Both the position numbers and the translations under genes were made by a program. A DNA stretch of 64,000 nt from Sphingopyxis sp. MWB1 (GTDB lineage Bacteria > Pseudomonadota > Alphaproteobacteria > Sphingomonadales > Sphingomonadaceae), in NCBI RefSeq assembly GCF_000763945.1, contig NZ_JQFJ01000002.1, forward strand, positions 1,612,001 to 1,676,000, in the 5' to 3' direction. Below are positions 8,387-18,735 of this stretch, piece by piece. Below the pieces are notes generated by a model. That model saw only the letters and a list, made by a program, of their open reading frames with translations. It had not been told where the DNA came from and searched no databases. Numbering within the stretch: the first letter of the stretch is position 1; every line of letters starts with the position of its first letter.

Positions 8387-8986
8387 TCAGGGTAAATATT
8401 GCGGCTCCGGGCGGTCCTCGATCGCCATATCCTGCCCCGGAAAGGGACGCACCAGCGCGGCCGCCTGGCGCCACTCAGCCTGCATCCAGCGCTGTTCATC
8501 CTCGGCGCGCAGAATGAGGGGCATGGTCAACGCGCCATGATGCCGCATCAGCCGGTTGGCCTCGACCGTGAGTATGGCAAAGCCTGGCCAATCCTCCCCC
8601 TGCCGGTGAATCCCGGCAAAAGCGAAAATCGGGCGTTCGGGCAAGGACGCCCATAGCTGGCGCCGCGCACCGGCAGGACCGGACCAGAGAGCAAAGCTGG
8701 TGGCGGGAATGAGGCACCGCAATTCGGCATGGCGCAGCGTGCCGATCCAGAAAGGGCTCGACAGATTGCGGACATGGGTGACGGGCGCGGTCCCGCGCGG
8801 AGGCGGAGGCACGCCCCATAATTTGGGGCGCAGGAACCGTTCGCCATCCGCCCGGCCATTTCCGACGATGACGGGCGCCGGGCGCCCCGGGGTGACATAG
8901 CCCTTCTCCCAAGGATCCTTGCCTGCCCACGCACCGAAGCGTGAGGCAATTTCCGCCGCCGGGGCATCGAGACGATAGAGGTGCAT
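8387..8986 (-). CDS. Degenerate SRAP (YedK/HMCES-like) family protein
   Basis: This 199-residue protein matches the SOS-response-associated peptidase family in overall layout (YVTPGRPAPVIV, LWGVPPPPRG, RCLIPATSFALW, IFAFAGIHR, TMPLILRAED). Active SRAP proteins crosslink to abasic sites through Cys2 and also use an Asn, a Glu and a His, numbered 2, 75, 105 and 160 in YedK. Here residue 2 is His, not Cys, the Asn position reads His71 (THVRN), and the Glu position reads Leu100 (FALW). Only a His near 149-150 remains. The likely reading is a family member without the normal crosslinking chemistry. It is followed downstream by the PilZ gene. Confidence 0.8.
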   Translation of the reverse strand: MHLYRLDAPAAEIASRFGAWAGKDPWEKGYVTPGRPAPVIVGNGRADGERFLRPKLWGVPPPPRGTAPVTHVRNLSSPFWIGTLRHAELRCLIPATSFALWSGPAGARRQLWASLPERPIFAFAGIHRQGEDWPGFAILTVEANRLMRHHGALTMPLILRAEDEQRWMQAEWRQAAALVRPFPGQDMAIEDRPEPQYLP

Positions 8987-8998
8987 GAAGCTTCGGTC

Positions 8999-9400
8999 TT
9001 AGTCGACACTCCGCACCCGGCCGCGCCCGGCCTTGATCGCGCTGCGCGCCTTTTTGCCATCGACGCGGCGCGCCTTGGCGGCCTTGCTCGGCTTGGTCTT
9101 GATCCGGCGTTCGGGGCGGACGAGAGCGGCGTCGATCAGGTCGCTGAGGCGCTGGCGCGCGTCGGCGCGATTGGCTTCCTGTGTCCGGAAGCGGCGCGCG
9201 AGAATGAGAAGCTCGCCATCGGCGGTCCATTTGCTGCCCGCCAATTGCTTGAGCCGCCGATAGGCGTCGGGCGGCAGGCCGAGCGCATAGACATTGACGC
9301 GAAGCTGGCAGGCGGTCGCAACCTTGTTGACATTCTGCCCGCCGGGGCCGGAGCCTGCCAGAAAGCGCTCCGTAATCGCGCTTTCGGGAATATCAGCCAC
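8999..9400 (-). CDS. arfB: Alternative ribosome-rescue factor ArfB (YaeJ-type peptidyl-tRNA hydrolase)
   Basis: ArfB frees ribosomes stalled on mRNAs without a stop codon by hydrolysing peptidyl-tRNA. The 133-residue product has the catalytic GGQ motif (AGSGPGGQNVNKVATACQL) and a basic, Lys/Arg-rich C-terminal tail (RRIKTKPSKAAKARRV) that would enter the mRNA channel. The start is a GTG at 9400 that overlaps the end of the RluA gene by 8 bases (GTGGCTGA), so translation is probably coupled. No ATG gives the right N-terminus. The length is normal for ArfB. Confidence 0.92.
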   Translation of the reverse strand: MADIPESAITERFLAGSGPGGQNVNKVATACQLRVNVYALGLPPDAYRRLKQLAGSKWTADGELLILARRFRTQEANRADARQRLSDLIDAALVRPERRIKTKPSKAAKARRVDGKKARSAIKAGRGRVRSVD

Positions 9401-10076
9401 GGGAGGGCGCTGCGCCCTCCGGCGCGGTGAAGCCTTGGGCGATGAAACGCTCCGGGAAAGGCGCCTCGGCGACGATCGGGGGCTTGGCGCCGCGCTGGAC
9501 GACGAGGCGCTCGGCGTGGAGCAAGGTTCGGTCCTTCGCCCCGCCACGGCCATAGACGGGATCGGCGAGGATCGGAAAGCCAAGTCCTTCCAGCGCATGG
9601 ACGCGAAGCTGGTGGGTGCGCCCGGTTTCGGGACGAAAGCGCAGGAGGGCGCGGCCATCAACCTCGGCGAGCTTTTCCCAATGGGAAATCGCCGCCTTGC
9701 CCTTGGCATCGCCCACCATGCGCCAGCCGCGTTCGGCGGTCGACACCTTGGCCAGCGGCAAGTCGATGGTGCCGCGTTCTTCAACCGGCACCCCCTCGAT
9801 GATGGCGAGATATTGCTTTTCCACCTCGCGATTTTCAAACGCGCGGGTGAAGCGGCCATGCGCCTTGGGATTGCGCGCGAGCAGCAGGCAACCCGATGTG
9901 TCGCGGTCGAGCCGGTGCACCGCGAGCGGCCAGCGCTTGAAGCCGAAGCGCAGCGAATCGAGATGATTTTCGAGGCTGAGGCTGCCGTCGCGCGGCGCAT
10001 CGACCGGCAGCCCGTCGGGCTTGTCGATTACCAGCGCCTCGCCGTCGAGGAAAAGAATGCGGTCGGTTAAAAGCAT
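9393..10076 (-). CDS. RluA-family pseudouridine synthase
   Basis: This 227-residue pseudouridine synthase carries the family II motif HRLDRDTSG, whose Asp is the nucleophile. It also has the RluA signatures RPETGRTHQLRVH and ADPVYGRGG. There is no N-terminal S4 domain, so it resembles the short RluA/TruC-like enzymes; whether it modifies 23S rRNA or tRNA cannot be told from sequence. The start at 10076 is the first ATG giving the conserved beginning (RILFLDGEALVIDKPDGLPV). It is upstream of, and overlaps, arfB. Confidence 0.9.
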   Translation of the reverse strand: MLLTDRILFLDGEALVIDKPDGLPVDAPRDGSLSLENHLDSLRFGFKRWPLAVHRLDRDTSGCLLLARNPKAHGRFTRAFENREVEKQYLAIIEGVPVEERGTIDLPLAKVSTAERGWRMVGDAKGKAAISHWEKLAEVDGRALLRFRPETGRTHQLRVHALEGLGFPILADPVYGRGGAKDRTLLHAERLVVQRGAKPPIVAEAPFPERFIAQGFTAPEGAAPSRG

Positions 10077-10119
10077 GGAAGGCGCTATAGGCGCCCTGCC
10101 CCCGCACCGAAAGCGCAAA

Positions 10120-10157
10120 CATCCCGCCGCGCGGCTGGACGGCGGCGCGGCGGGATG
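10120..10157 (-). terminator. Hairpin terminator downstream of wrbA
   Basis: A 13-base-pair perfect stem (arms 10120-10132 and 10145-10157, CATCCCGCCGCGC and its complement) with a 12-base loop lies 18 bases past the wrbA stop. On the minus strand it is followed by TTTGCGCTTTC, a weak T-rich stretch. It probably ends the pirin-wrbA transcript before the RluA gene begins at 10076. Confidence 0.6.
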
Positions 10158-10175
10158 CGTGGTGTCGGGAAAAGA

Positions 10176-10778
10176 TCAGGCCGCGAGTTTGGCCGCCGTG
10201 CGCGCCGCGCGTTCGCCCAGATAGCGCGCACCGCCAAGGTCAGCTTCGCTGGGCTGGCGCGATCCGTCGCCGTCGGCCAGGGTGGTGGCGCCATAGGGGG
10301 CGCCGCCCTTTACCTCATCGACCCCCATTTGCGCGGCATAGCCATAGTCGAGGCCGACGATGGTCATTCCGAAATGCAGCAAATTGGTGAGGATGCTGAA
10401 CAGCGTCGTTTCCTGCCCCCCATGCTGGGAGGCCGACGAAGTAAAGGCCGCGCCGACCTTGCCATGAAGAAGCCCCTGCGCCCAGACGCCGCCCGCGGTG
10501 TCCCAGAAGCTCGCCATCTGGCTCGACATGCGGCCGAAACGCGTCGGGGTGCCGACGATGATCGCGTCATAGTCGGCGAGCAGCTTGGGATCGCTGAGGA
10601 CAGGATGCGCGGTATCGGCCTTGAAACCGGCTGCCGCCACCACCTCCGGCGGGGCGGTTTCGGGAACGCGGCGAATATCGACCTCGGCCCCGGCGGCGCG
10701 TGCGCCTTCGGCAACGGCGTCGGCCATCTGTTCGATATGGCCATAGCTTGAATAATAAAGCACCAGCAACTTGGTCAT
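10176..10778 (-). CDS. wrbA: NAD(P)H:quinone oxidoreductase WrbA
   Basis: WrbA is a flavodoxin-like FMN enzyme that reduces quinones by two electrons and so avoids semiquinone radicals. The 200-residue protein begins [23 protein letters not shown] (the FMN phosphate loop) and contains [21 protein letters not shown] and [15 protein letters not shown], all characteristic of WrbA. Length is normal. It lies 88 bases downstream of the pirin gene with a strong hairpin between them. The divergent lysR gene probably controls both. Confidence 0.96.
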   Translation of the reverse strand: MTKLLVLYYSSYGHIEQMADAVAEGARAAGAEVDIRRVPETAPPEVVAAAGFKADTAHPVLSDPKLLADYDAIIVGTPTRFGRMSSQMASFWDTAGGVWAQGLLHGKVGAAFTSSASQHGGQETTLFSILTNLLHFGMTIVGLDYGYAAQMGVDEVKGGAPYGATTLADGDGSRQPSEADLGGARYLGERAARTAAKLAA

Positions 10779-10817
10779 GGTTCGTCCTTTCGGTCATGGA
10801 AATGGCAAGCAAGGGGT

Positions 10818-10855
10818 GGGCCGCCGCCCGCAAGGGAGGGGGTGGGCGGCGGCCC
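10818..10855 (-). other. Strong 12-bp hairpin in the pirin-wrbA gap
   Basis: The arms GGGCCGCCGCCC (10818-10829) and GGGCGGCGGCCC (10844-10855) are perfectly complementary, with a 14-base loop. It lies 11 bases after the pirin stop and 39 bases before the wrbA start. No T-run follows on the minus strand, so it is not a classical terminator. It could protect the upstream pirin mRNA end, attenuate wrbA, or partly terminate with Rho. Confidence 0.6.
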
Positions 10856-10866
10856 GGGGAGCGGGG

Positions 10867-11562
10867 TCAGAGGCTGTCGACGAGCACCAGTTCGGCGTCG
10901 TCCAGAGCCTCGACCCGGATGGTATCGACATCGCGGATCGCGATGCCGTCGCGCGGATCGGCGTCCGTGCCATTGACGCGGATGCGGCCCTTTGCCGCGA
11001 CCAGATAGGCATGGCGGCCCGCGCCAAGTTCATAGCTCACGGCGCCACCCGCCGGCACCGTCGCCGCAGCGACCCGGGCATTTGCACGGATCGGCAACGC
11101 TTCATCGCCCTCGATACCGCTGGCGAGCGTTACAAAGCGGCCTGTGCGGTCGGCCTTGGGGAATTGCCGCTGCCCCCAGCCTGGGTTACCGCCGGGCTGG
11201 TCGGGGATGATCCAGATCTGGAACAGGCTGGTGTCGGCATCTTCGAGGTTGAACTCGCTGTGCGTCACCCCGGTCCCGGCACTCATCACCTGCACATCGC
11301 CCGCTGCGGTGCGCCCGGTGTTACCCATGCTGTCGCGGTGGGTAATCGCGCCGGTGCGGACATAGGTGATAATTTCCATGTCGCGGTGGGGGTGCGGCGG
11401 AAAGCCCGACTGGGCGGCAATGACGTCGTCGTTCCAGACGCGCAGCGCGCCCCAGCCCATGCGATCGGGATCGTGATAGTTGGCGAAGGAGAAATGATGA
11501 CGGGCATCGAGCCAGCCATGGTTGGCGTGGCCGAGGCTGTCGAATTTGCGAATGGCGATCAT
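10867..11562 (-). CDS. Pirin family protein
   Basis: This 231-residue protein is a two-cupin pirin; bacterial pirins include quercetin dioxygenases and redox sensors. The N-terminal cupin has the metal ligands in PPHPHRDMEIITYV (two His), then HRDSMGNTG and TGVTHSEFN (His and Glu). All four expected ligands look present, so metal binding is likely. The start at 11562 has AAGGAA upstream. It heads a two-gene unit with wrbA and is divergent from a LysR regulator; this trio is a familiar quinone or redox-stress arrangement in proteobacteria. Confidence 0.93.
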   Translation of the reverse strand: MIAIRKFDSLGHANHGWLDARHHFSFANYHDPDRMGWGALRVWNDDVIAAQSGFPPHPHRDMEIITYVRTGAITHRDSMGNTGRTAAGDVQVMSAGTGVTHSEFNLEDADTSLFQIWIIPDQPGGNPGWGQRQFPKADRTGRFVTLASGIEGDEALPIRANARVAAATVPAGGAVSYELGAGRHAYLVAAKGRIRVNGTDADPRDGIAIRDVDTIRVEALDDAELVLVDSL

Positions 11563-11635
11563 GGCCGTTCCTTTCACTGGGTGGCACAAGCTTGATGCCC
11601 GTGCCCCGTGTCAGGTCCCAAAATAGCGATTGGTT

Positions 11636-11679
11636 CTGTTTCCAAAACAGCGCATATGGAAAAACATTGTTTCCATATG
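11636..11679. promoter_or_regulatory. Palindromic operators between lysR and pirin-wrbA
   Basis: The divergent promoter region holds two inverted repeats. One is CTGTTT-CCA-AAACAG at 11636-11650. The other is a perfect 10-base repeat, CATATGGAAA (11653-11662), a 7-base spacer, then TTTCCATATG (11670-11679). The second ends 12 bases before the lysR start. The tandem arrangement fits LysR-type binding at recognition and activation sites, controlling both the regulator and pirin-wrbA. The assignment to this LysR is inference from position. Confidence 0.6.
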
Positions 11680-11691
11680 TGAGATGATCCG

Positions 11692-12600
11692 ATGCCATTA
11701 CCCGATTATGAAGGATGGGCCTGTTTCGTCGCCGTGGCCGAAAGCGGGAGCTTTACCGCCGCCGCCGCGAGTCTGGGCCTTTCCAAGGCCAGCGTGTCCA
11801 AGGCCGTATCCCGCCTTGAAGCCGCGCTGGGCCTGACGCTCCTTCATCGCAGTTCGCGCACCATATCGGTGTCGACGGTGGGCGAAGGGCTGTTGGATGA
11901 GGCGCGCGCGATGGTCGCGGCGGCCACGGCGGTGACCGAGGCGGCGCGCGGCGACCGCGTCGATCTGGCCGGCCCGATCCGCCTGGCCGCCCCCATGAGC
12001 TTCGGCATTCGCATATTGGGGGAGCCCATTGCGCAATTTCTGGTCGATCATCCGGCGGTGGAAATCGAGCTGATGCTGAGTGACGCGCGCCACGACCTGA
12101 TTGCCGATGGCATTGATCTGGCCATCCGTATTGCGCCGCTGGAAGATTCCCGCCTGCTCGCGCGCATCATCGCGCCCGTTCCCACCGCACTGGTGGCAAG
12201 CCCCGGCTATATCGAACAATATGGGATGCCCCGCCATCCGCTTGACCTCGCACGCCATCGGCTGATCGGCTATGGTCACCGCGAACGCGCCCGGCCGCTG
12301 CATTTCCGGCGCGCGGATGAGGAAGCCACCGTCATTCCCACCGGGCCGCTGTTCGCCAATAATGGCGATATCATGGTGCCGCTGCTCGTCGCCGGAGGGG
12401 GAATAGCGGCGCTTCCCAATTTCATAACCGATACGGCGCGAGCGTCCGGAGCGCTGATGACAGTGCTGAACGACTGGACACTGCCGCCCAATGCCCTTCA
12501 TCTCCTCGCGCCGCCCTCCCGCCTTCGCCCGGCGCGAGTGCGGGCGCTGTCGGATCATTTGATGAGCAGCCTTAAATTATCCTGTGAAGCCGTCGGTTGA
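11692..12600 (+). CDS. LysR-family transcriptional regulator
   Basis: This is a 302-residue LysR-type regulator. The N-terminal winged helix is WACFVAVAESGSFTAAAASLGLSKASVSKAVSRLEAAL, followed by LLHRSSRTISVSTVGEGLL. The effector-binding domain begins near residue 95 (GPIRLAAPMSFG) and includes the segment GIDLAIRIAPLEDSRLLARII. It belongs to the CrgA/YhjC-like subgroup. Its ligand is unknown, but its position opposite pirin and wrbA suggests a quinone or electrophile sensor. Confidence 0.93.
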   Translation: MPLPDYEGWACFVAVAESGSFTAAAASLGLSKASVSKAVSRLEAALGLTLLHRSSRTISVSTVGEGLLDEARAMVAAATAVTEAARGDRVDLAGPIRLAAPMSFGIRILGEPIAQFLVDHPAVEIELMLSDARHDLIADGIDLAIRIAPLEDSRLLARIIAPVPTALVASPGYIEQYGMPRHPLDLARHRLIGYGHRERARPLHFRRADEEATVIPTGPLFANNGDIMVPLLVAGGGIAALPNFITDTARASGALMTVLNDWTLPPNALHLLAPPSRLRPARVRALSDHLMSSLKLSCEAVG

Positions 12601-12672
12601 GGGTATTGGATCAACGCCGCGGGAAAGATATGCGTCCTCGTTCCAACCATCAACGGGCACTCTTCCCATCAA

Positions 12673-12732
12673 AATTCAGCGCTGAATTGCCCTGTCGATC
12701 GTGGAATTCAGCGATTTAATTCAAAATTAACC
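12673..12732 (+). promoter_or_regulatory. ctrA promoter region: CtrA box TTAA-N7-TTAA and a 16-bp palindrome
   Basis: The 259-base gap before ctrA contains TTAA-N7-TTAACC at 12716-12732, the known CtrA recognition pattern, which predicts autoregulation. Upstream is the perfect palindrome AATTCAGCGCTGAATT (12673-12688), and its core AATTCAGCG recurs at 12705-12713, just before the CtrA box. Another factor may bind that repeat. I found no GANTC methylation site in this gap, unlike the Caulobacter ctrA P1 promoter. The box lies about 130 bases before the start codon, leaving room for a leader. Confidence 0.65.
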
Positions 12733-12859
12733 TTTTCCCTTCATCTCTTTCATGGTTAATATTTCGGGCGGGCCCAAGAGGGGGTTCGCACAGTGGCGCG
12801 TATGATGGCCTGGCGAACGGATTGCGGGACCATCGTGGGAAACAATCAAGGGGTGCCCA

Positions 12860-13567
12860 ATGCGTATTTTGCTGATCGAGGATGAGCCGACGACCGCAAA
12901 GGCGATCGACACGATGCTCACCACCGAGGGCTTCAATGTCTATACGACCGATCTGGGCGAGGAAGGCCTCGATCTGGGCAAGCTCTATGATTATGACATC
13001 ATCCTGCTGGACCTGAACCTGCCCGACATGCACGGCTATGACGTGCTGAAAAAGCTGCGGACAGCCAAGGTGCAGACGCCGGTGCTGATCCTGTCGGGCA
13101 TTTCGGAAATGGATTCGAAGGTTCGCTCCTTCGGTTTTGGCGCGGATGATTATGTCACCAAGCCTTTCCACCGCGACGAGCTGGTGGCGCGCATCCATGC
13201 CGTTGTTCGCCGGTCGAAGGGCCATAGCCAAAGCGTCATCAAGACGGGCAAGCTGGCGGTCAATCTCGATACCAAAACGGTCGAGGTGGATAATGCGCGC
13301 GTGCATCTGACCGGCAAGGAATATCAGATGCTGGAATTGCTCAGCTTGCGCAAAGGCACGACGCTGACCAAGGAAATGTTTCTCAACCATCTTTATGGCG
13401 GGATGGACGAGCCCGAACTCAAGATTATCGACGTGTTCATCTGCAAACTGCGCAAGAAACTCGCGCTCGCCTGCGGCGGTGAGAATTATATCGAGACCGT
13501 CTGGGGCCGCGGCTATGTGCTGCGTGACGTTGACGATGAGGGCAATGAGGTCCGGCGCGTCGCCTGA
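12860..13567 (+). CDS. ctrA: Cell-cycle response regulator CtrA
   Basis: CtrA is the OmpR-type master regulator of cell cycle, motility and division genes in alphaproteobacteria. The 235-residue protein has the receiver domain (acidic pocket EDE near the start, phospho-acceptor Asp in [20 protein letters not shown], switch Lys in YVTKPF). The winged-helix output domain includes [18 protein letters not shown] and [12 protein letters not shown] and ends [10 protein letters not shown]. The receiver is nearly identical to the CtrA consensus. Both its promoter box and a strong terminator are visible, so it is monocistronic. In sphingomonads CtrA mainly governs motility and stress traits; that is family knowledge. 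Confidence 0.97.
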   Translation: MRILLIEDEPTTAKAIDTMLTTEGFNVYTTDLGEEGLDLGKLYDYDIILLDLNLPDMHGYDVLKKLRTAKVQTPVLILSGISEMDSKVRSFGFGADDYVTKPFHRDELVARIHAVVRRSKGHSQSVIKTGKLAVNLDTKTVEVDNARVHLTGKEYQMLELLSLRKGTTLTKEMFLNHLYGGMDEPELKIIDVFICKLRKKLALACGGENYIETVWGRGYVLRDVDDEGNEVRRVA

Positions 13568-13601
13568 GCTTTTCCAAGTTGCAAGTTTAAAAAAGGGGGC
13601 G

Positions 13602-13634
13602 CCGGCGCGAAGCGATTCGCGCCGGTTTTCTTTT
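13602..13634 (+). terminator. Rho-independent terminator of ctrA
   Basis: A perfect 10-base-pair stem (CCGGCGCGAA, 13602-13611, with TTCGCGCCGG, 13616-13625) and a GCGA loop are followed by TTTTCTTTT. It starts 34 bases after the ctrA stop and is one of the clearest terminators in the window. Confidence 0.92.
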
Positions 13635-13765
13635 GCGAAGGTTTAGCTATTGGCGAAAAAAGCGGCGACCTTCCGCTTCGCGGGGTCAAGATGGCCGGCG
13701 CACCTAATTTGCAGGAATGGCATAAGCGCCGATGTTATCCCGGCCCCTAATAACGAAGAGGGCTG

Positions 13766-14200
13766 TCAGGATTTGCTGCCATAATGGCCGGGGCGCGGCG
13801 CCGTGCCCGACAGGCCTGGCCGCCACGCCGAAGTTGCCGGGGGCCGCATGATCTGAAATTCGCCCTTGCCGTCCGCTGGTATGATCGCTTCGCCGTCGGC
13901 GGAGCGCAGACGCCCGGCCTCAATGGATTTATCGGTTTCAAGGCCGAATTGCTTGTCGCGAACCCAGCGCACGGTAGCTGCCATGGGTTCATGGCCCGGC
14001 ATGAGCAGCGTGACCCGTTCGCCAATGTGCAGGGCATGCGGGCCGCGCCCGCCAACGCCGGTTTGGGAAATGTTGCGAATCGTAACGTCGAACTGACCGA
14101 GCCGTTCGCAAGCAAGCGACGCCTTTACGAGGCGCGATTGCCGAGGCTGGCGCTTTTCTGAAGCTGCATTGGCGTCGGTTTCAACCTTTGACGTGGACAT
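13766..14200 (-). CDS. PilZ domain protein (second copy in the window)
   Basis: This is a 144-residue PilZ-type protein. The arginine-rich start RQPRQSRLVKASLACER carries the RxxxR part and NISQTGVGGRGP carries the NxSxxG part of the c-di-GMP site; a beta-barrel segment follows (GERVTLLMPGHEPMAATVRWVRDKQFGLE). The last 40 residues are Pro/Gly/Arg-rich and probably disordered. The start at 14200 fits the domain; upstream codons have no ribosome site. Lying next to ctrA, it could link c-di-GMP to cell-cycle or motility control, but that is only a positional guess. Confidence 0.82.
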   Translation of the reverse strand: MSTSKVETDANAASEKRQPRQSRLVKASLACERLGQFDVTIRNISQTGVGGRGPHALHIGERVTLLMPGHEPMAATVRWVRDKQFGLETDKSIEAGRLRSADGEAIIPADGKGEFQIMRPPATSAWRPGLSGTAPRPGHYGSKS

Positions 14201-14302
14201 AAGCGACCCGATTATTCTGAACCCCCGCGAACAAGGGGCCTTCATTGGTCCTTGATGCCGGTCTAACCCAAAAAGGTTAATATAAGGGTGAAGCCACGCT
14301 TT

Positions 14303-15625
14303 CTAGCTGCGCGGCGCCATCCCCGCAAAGGTCACCAGGCTTTCCGCGCCATCGGCCGAAAGGCTGGATACACCGAAAAAATGATCGTCGATCTGCACCC
14401 CGTCGAGCCGCAGTTCGGGCGCAACCCCCGCCGCCACATCGCGGCTGTCGGTCCAGTCCTGACTGTCGGCGCGGCGCCAATGGATGCGATAAGCCGCCGC
14501 GCCGTCGACGGGCTTCCAGCGTACCAGCGTGTCCGAACTGACCGCGCCGTCGATGGTCGCCTCGGCGGGTGCAGGCGGCGCTTTGGCCAGTTCGCGCGCG
14601 AGTGCGACATTGAGCGCAGTCACGCGCGCGAGATAGGGGAAATCCATCTCGTCGACCGTGTCGCCATATTTGCGCCCGTCGTCGGTTCGCACATCCTGAT
14701 GCTGATGGTCATAATCCTCGACCCCCGCAGTAAAGCGCACCGCCGGATAGCCAAGCTCCAGCGCGGGGAGATGGTCGCCGCCGCGCCGGAAGCGGTCGGG
14801 ACGGCGGACGGCGAAAACCTCCAGCTCCACGCCCGGCGCCTTTTCCGCGACGCGGATCGCCGCCTTGGCCAGCGCGCGCGAGGGACCGTCATCCTCCGCG
14901 CCGATAGCCCGGCGCGTCATTTGCGCTGCAATATCTTCCGAGGAACGAATGCCCTCGCTGAACACGCGCACCCGGTTGGTGACGATTTCGCCCTCCGTCC
15001 CGCGCGTGCCGCCGACAATATCATTGTTGAGCAGCGCCGCGACCTGCCATCCCTGCTCCCTTGCATGGCGCGCGAGCAACTGCCCGCCCCACAGCCCCTG
15101 TTCCTCGCCCGAGAGCAGCGCATAGACGATGGTTGCGCGATGCTTTTCCTTGGACAAAAGCCGCGCCGCCTCGATCACCAGCGCGGTTCCCGAGGCATCG
15201 TCATTGGCTCCGGGCGCATCGCTCGTAAAATCGAGCGGATCGGTCACCCGGCTGTCGATATGGCCCGACAGCATGACGATATGCGATGGGTCGCCCGTGC
15301 CTTTCTGGATCGCCAGCACATTTTCGATCACGACCCCATCGGGCGCACGCAGCCCTTCGAAGCGGTCGGCGATGCGGGTGATCATCAGACAGTCGCCACA
15401 GTCTTTTGAAATGCGTTCAAATTCCGCCGCGCCCCAGTTGCGCGCCGCGCCGATGCCGCGCGCCGGATCGCTTGCCGACGACAGGCTGTGGCGCGTGCCG
15501 AAGGAAACGAGCTTTTCAACCATCGCCTTCAGCCGCTGCGCATCCGGCGCCTCGCTGGCTTGCGGTTGGGCCAAAGCCATGGGGCTGGCGAGACAAAAGG
15601 CGGCGGCAAGGAGTGGTCTGATCAT
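14303..15625 (-). CDS. Exported M28-family zinc metallopeptidase
   Basis: This is a 440-residue secreted aminopeptidase-like protein. A signal peptide (MIRPLLAAAFCLASPMALA) precedes an M28 domain with all expected zinc ligands: His in LSGHIDS, bridging Asp in GANDDASG, catalytic Glu pair in SGEEQGL, Asp in LNNDIVGG and His in YDHQHQDV. A C-terminal fibronectin-III-like region (about 350-440, SDTLVRWKPVDGAAAYRIHWRR) follows. It probably trims peptides in the periplasm or outside the cell. No operon partner is evident. Confidence 0.93.
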   Translation of the reverse strand: MIRPLLAAAFCLASPMALAQPQASEAPDAQRLKAMVEKLVSFGTRHSLSSASDPARGIGAARNWGAAEFERISKDCGDCLMITRIADRFEGLRAPDGVVIENVLAIQKGTGDPSHIVMLSGHIDSRVTDPLDFTSDAPGANDDASGTALVIEAARLLSKEKHRATIVYALLSGEEQGLWGGQLLARHAREQGWQVAALLNNDIVGGTRGTEGEIVTNRVRVFSEGIRSSEDIAAQMTRRAIGAEDDGPSRALAKAAIRVAEKAPGVELEVFAVRRPDRFRRGGDHLPALELGYPAVRFTAGVEDYDHQHQDVRTDDGRKYGDTVDEMDFPYLARVTALNVALARELAKAPPAPAEATIDGAVSSDTLVRWKPVDGAAAYRIHWRRADSQDWTDSRDVAAGVAPELRLDGVQIDDHFFGVSSLSADGAESLVTFAGMAPRS

Positions 15626-15722
15626 GCCGCTTTGTGCGGCGCAATTAGCCAAGATGCAAGCGGCCCGCCGCTGCCAAGGCAGGGCGGGCCACCCACGCGA
15701 CGATCTGGCAAATCAGCCGGAG

Positions 15723-16247
15723 TTACCGCAGACCGGAAAAGTCGATATCCTGCACCCGGCCGTAACGCACATCGCATTTGAACTTGCCGCGATCATAATA
15801 GCCGCCCCGTCCCCAGCGCCCATTATAGCCATCGCGAACAACGACATTGCCCTTGACCCGATAACCACCTTTACGGCGATCAACATCGGTGATTTGCGTC
15901 ACGTCGGTTCGGCCATAGCGCCGACTATTGCGCTCAACCGCGCGGACACAGCGATCGACGGCGGCGCGGCTGCCGCCATAGCGGCGCTGGTCATAGCCAT
16001 AGCCATCCCGGTCGTAACGATCCCCATAGCGATCGTCATAATCATAGCGGTCGCGACCCGAAGACAGCAGTGCGGCTAGTCCGCCGATCACCACAGCGCC
16101 AGCGATGATTTCGCCTGCACTAATGCCATCGCCATCCCGGTCATGATAGCGGTCGCGCGCGCTGGCAGGGCTGGCACTCAGCGCCATGGCGCCCGCGACA
16201 GCAGCGCCGATGGCGGTTTTGGTAAAGGGTCGGAATGTCGAGGCCAT
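15723..16247 (-). CDS. Exported Asp/Tyr/Arg/Gly-rich protein of unknown function
   Basis: This is a 174-residue protein of a type I have seen in sphingomonads but cannot assign a function. It has a signal peptide ending in SASPASA, then a hydrophobic Gly/Ala-rich segment (ISAGEIIAGAVVIGGLAALL) that may insert in a membrane. A low-complexity stretch of YDRDGYGYDQRRY-type repeats follows. The C-terminal 70 residues have two Cys (VDRCVRAVE and KFKCDVRYG) that could form a disulphide. It is probably a periplasmic or envelope protein. The 100 bases after its start hold no clear promoter. Confidence 0.75.
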   Translation of the reverse strand: MASTFRPFTKTAIGAAVAGAMALSASPASARDRYHDRDGDGISAGEIIAGAVVIGGLAALLSSGRDRYDYDDRYGDRYDRDGYGYDQRRYGGSRAAVDRCVRAVERNSRRYGRTDVTQITDVDRRKGGYRVKGNVVVRDGYNGRWGRGGYYDRGKFKCDVRYGRVQDIDFSGLR

Positions 16248-16369
16248 GGGCGTTCTCCTGAAATAACGGCGACCTTTTGCCGCCTGTTAACGCCCTTTTA
16301 GCCAAGGCGCGGTGACGCCGTGCTGAACCTGCCGCTTATCTGGCGTTCAGACTTTCTAACGCGGCAAAG

Positions 16370-16398
16370 AAAAAGGGGCCGCAAGCGCGACCCCTTTT
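16370..16398 (-). terminator. Rho-independent terminator of pnp
   Basis: On the minus strand, AAAAGGGG and CCCCTTTTT pair around an inner CGC/GCG stem with a GCTT loop, and the T-run TTTTTCTTT ends it. It begins about 20 bases after the pnp stop. The stem has one internal mismatch. Confidence 0.85.
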
Positions 16399-16418
16399 CC
16401 TGTTTCAGAGTGACCCGA

Positions 16419-18722
<2,304 letters not shown>

Positions 18723-18735
18723 GCATTTTCCTTCG

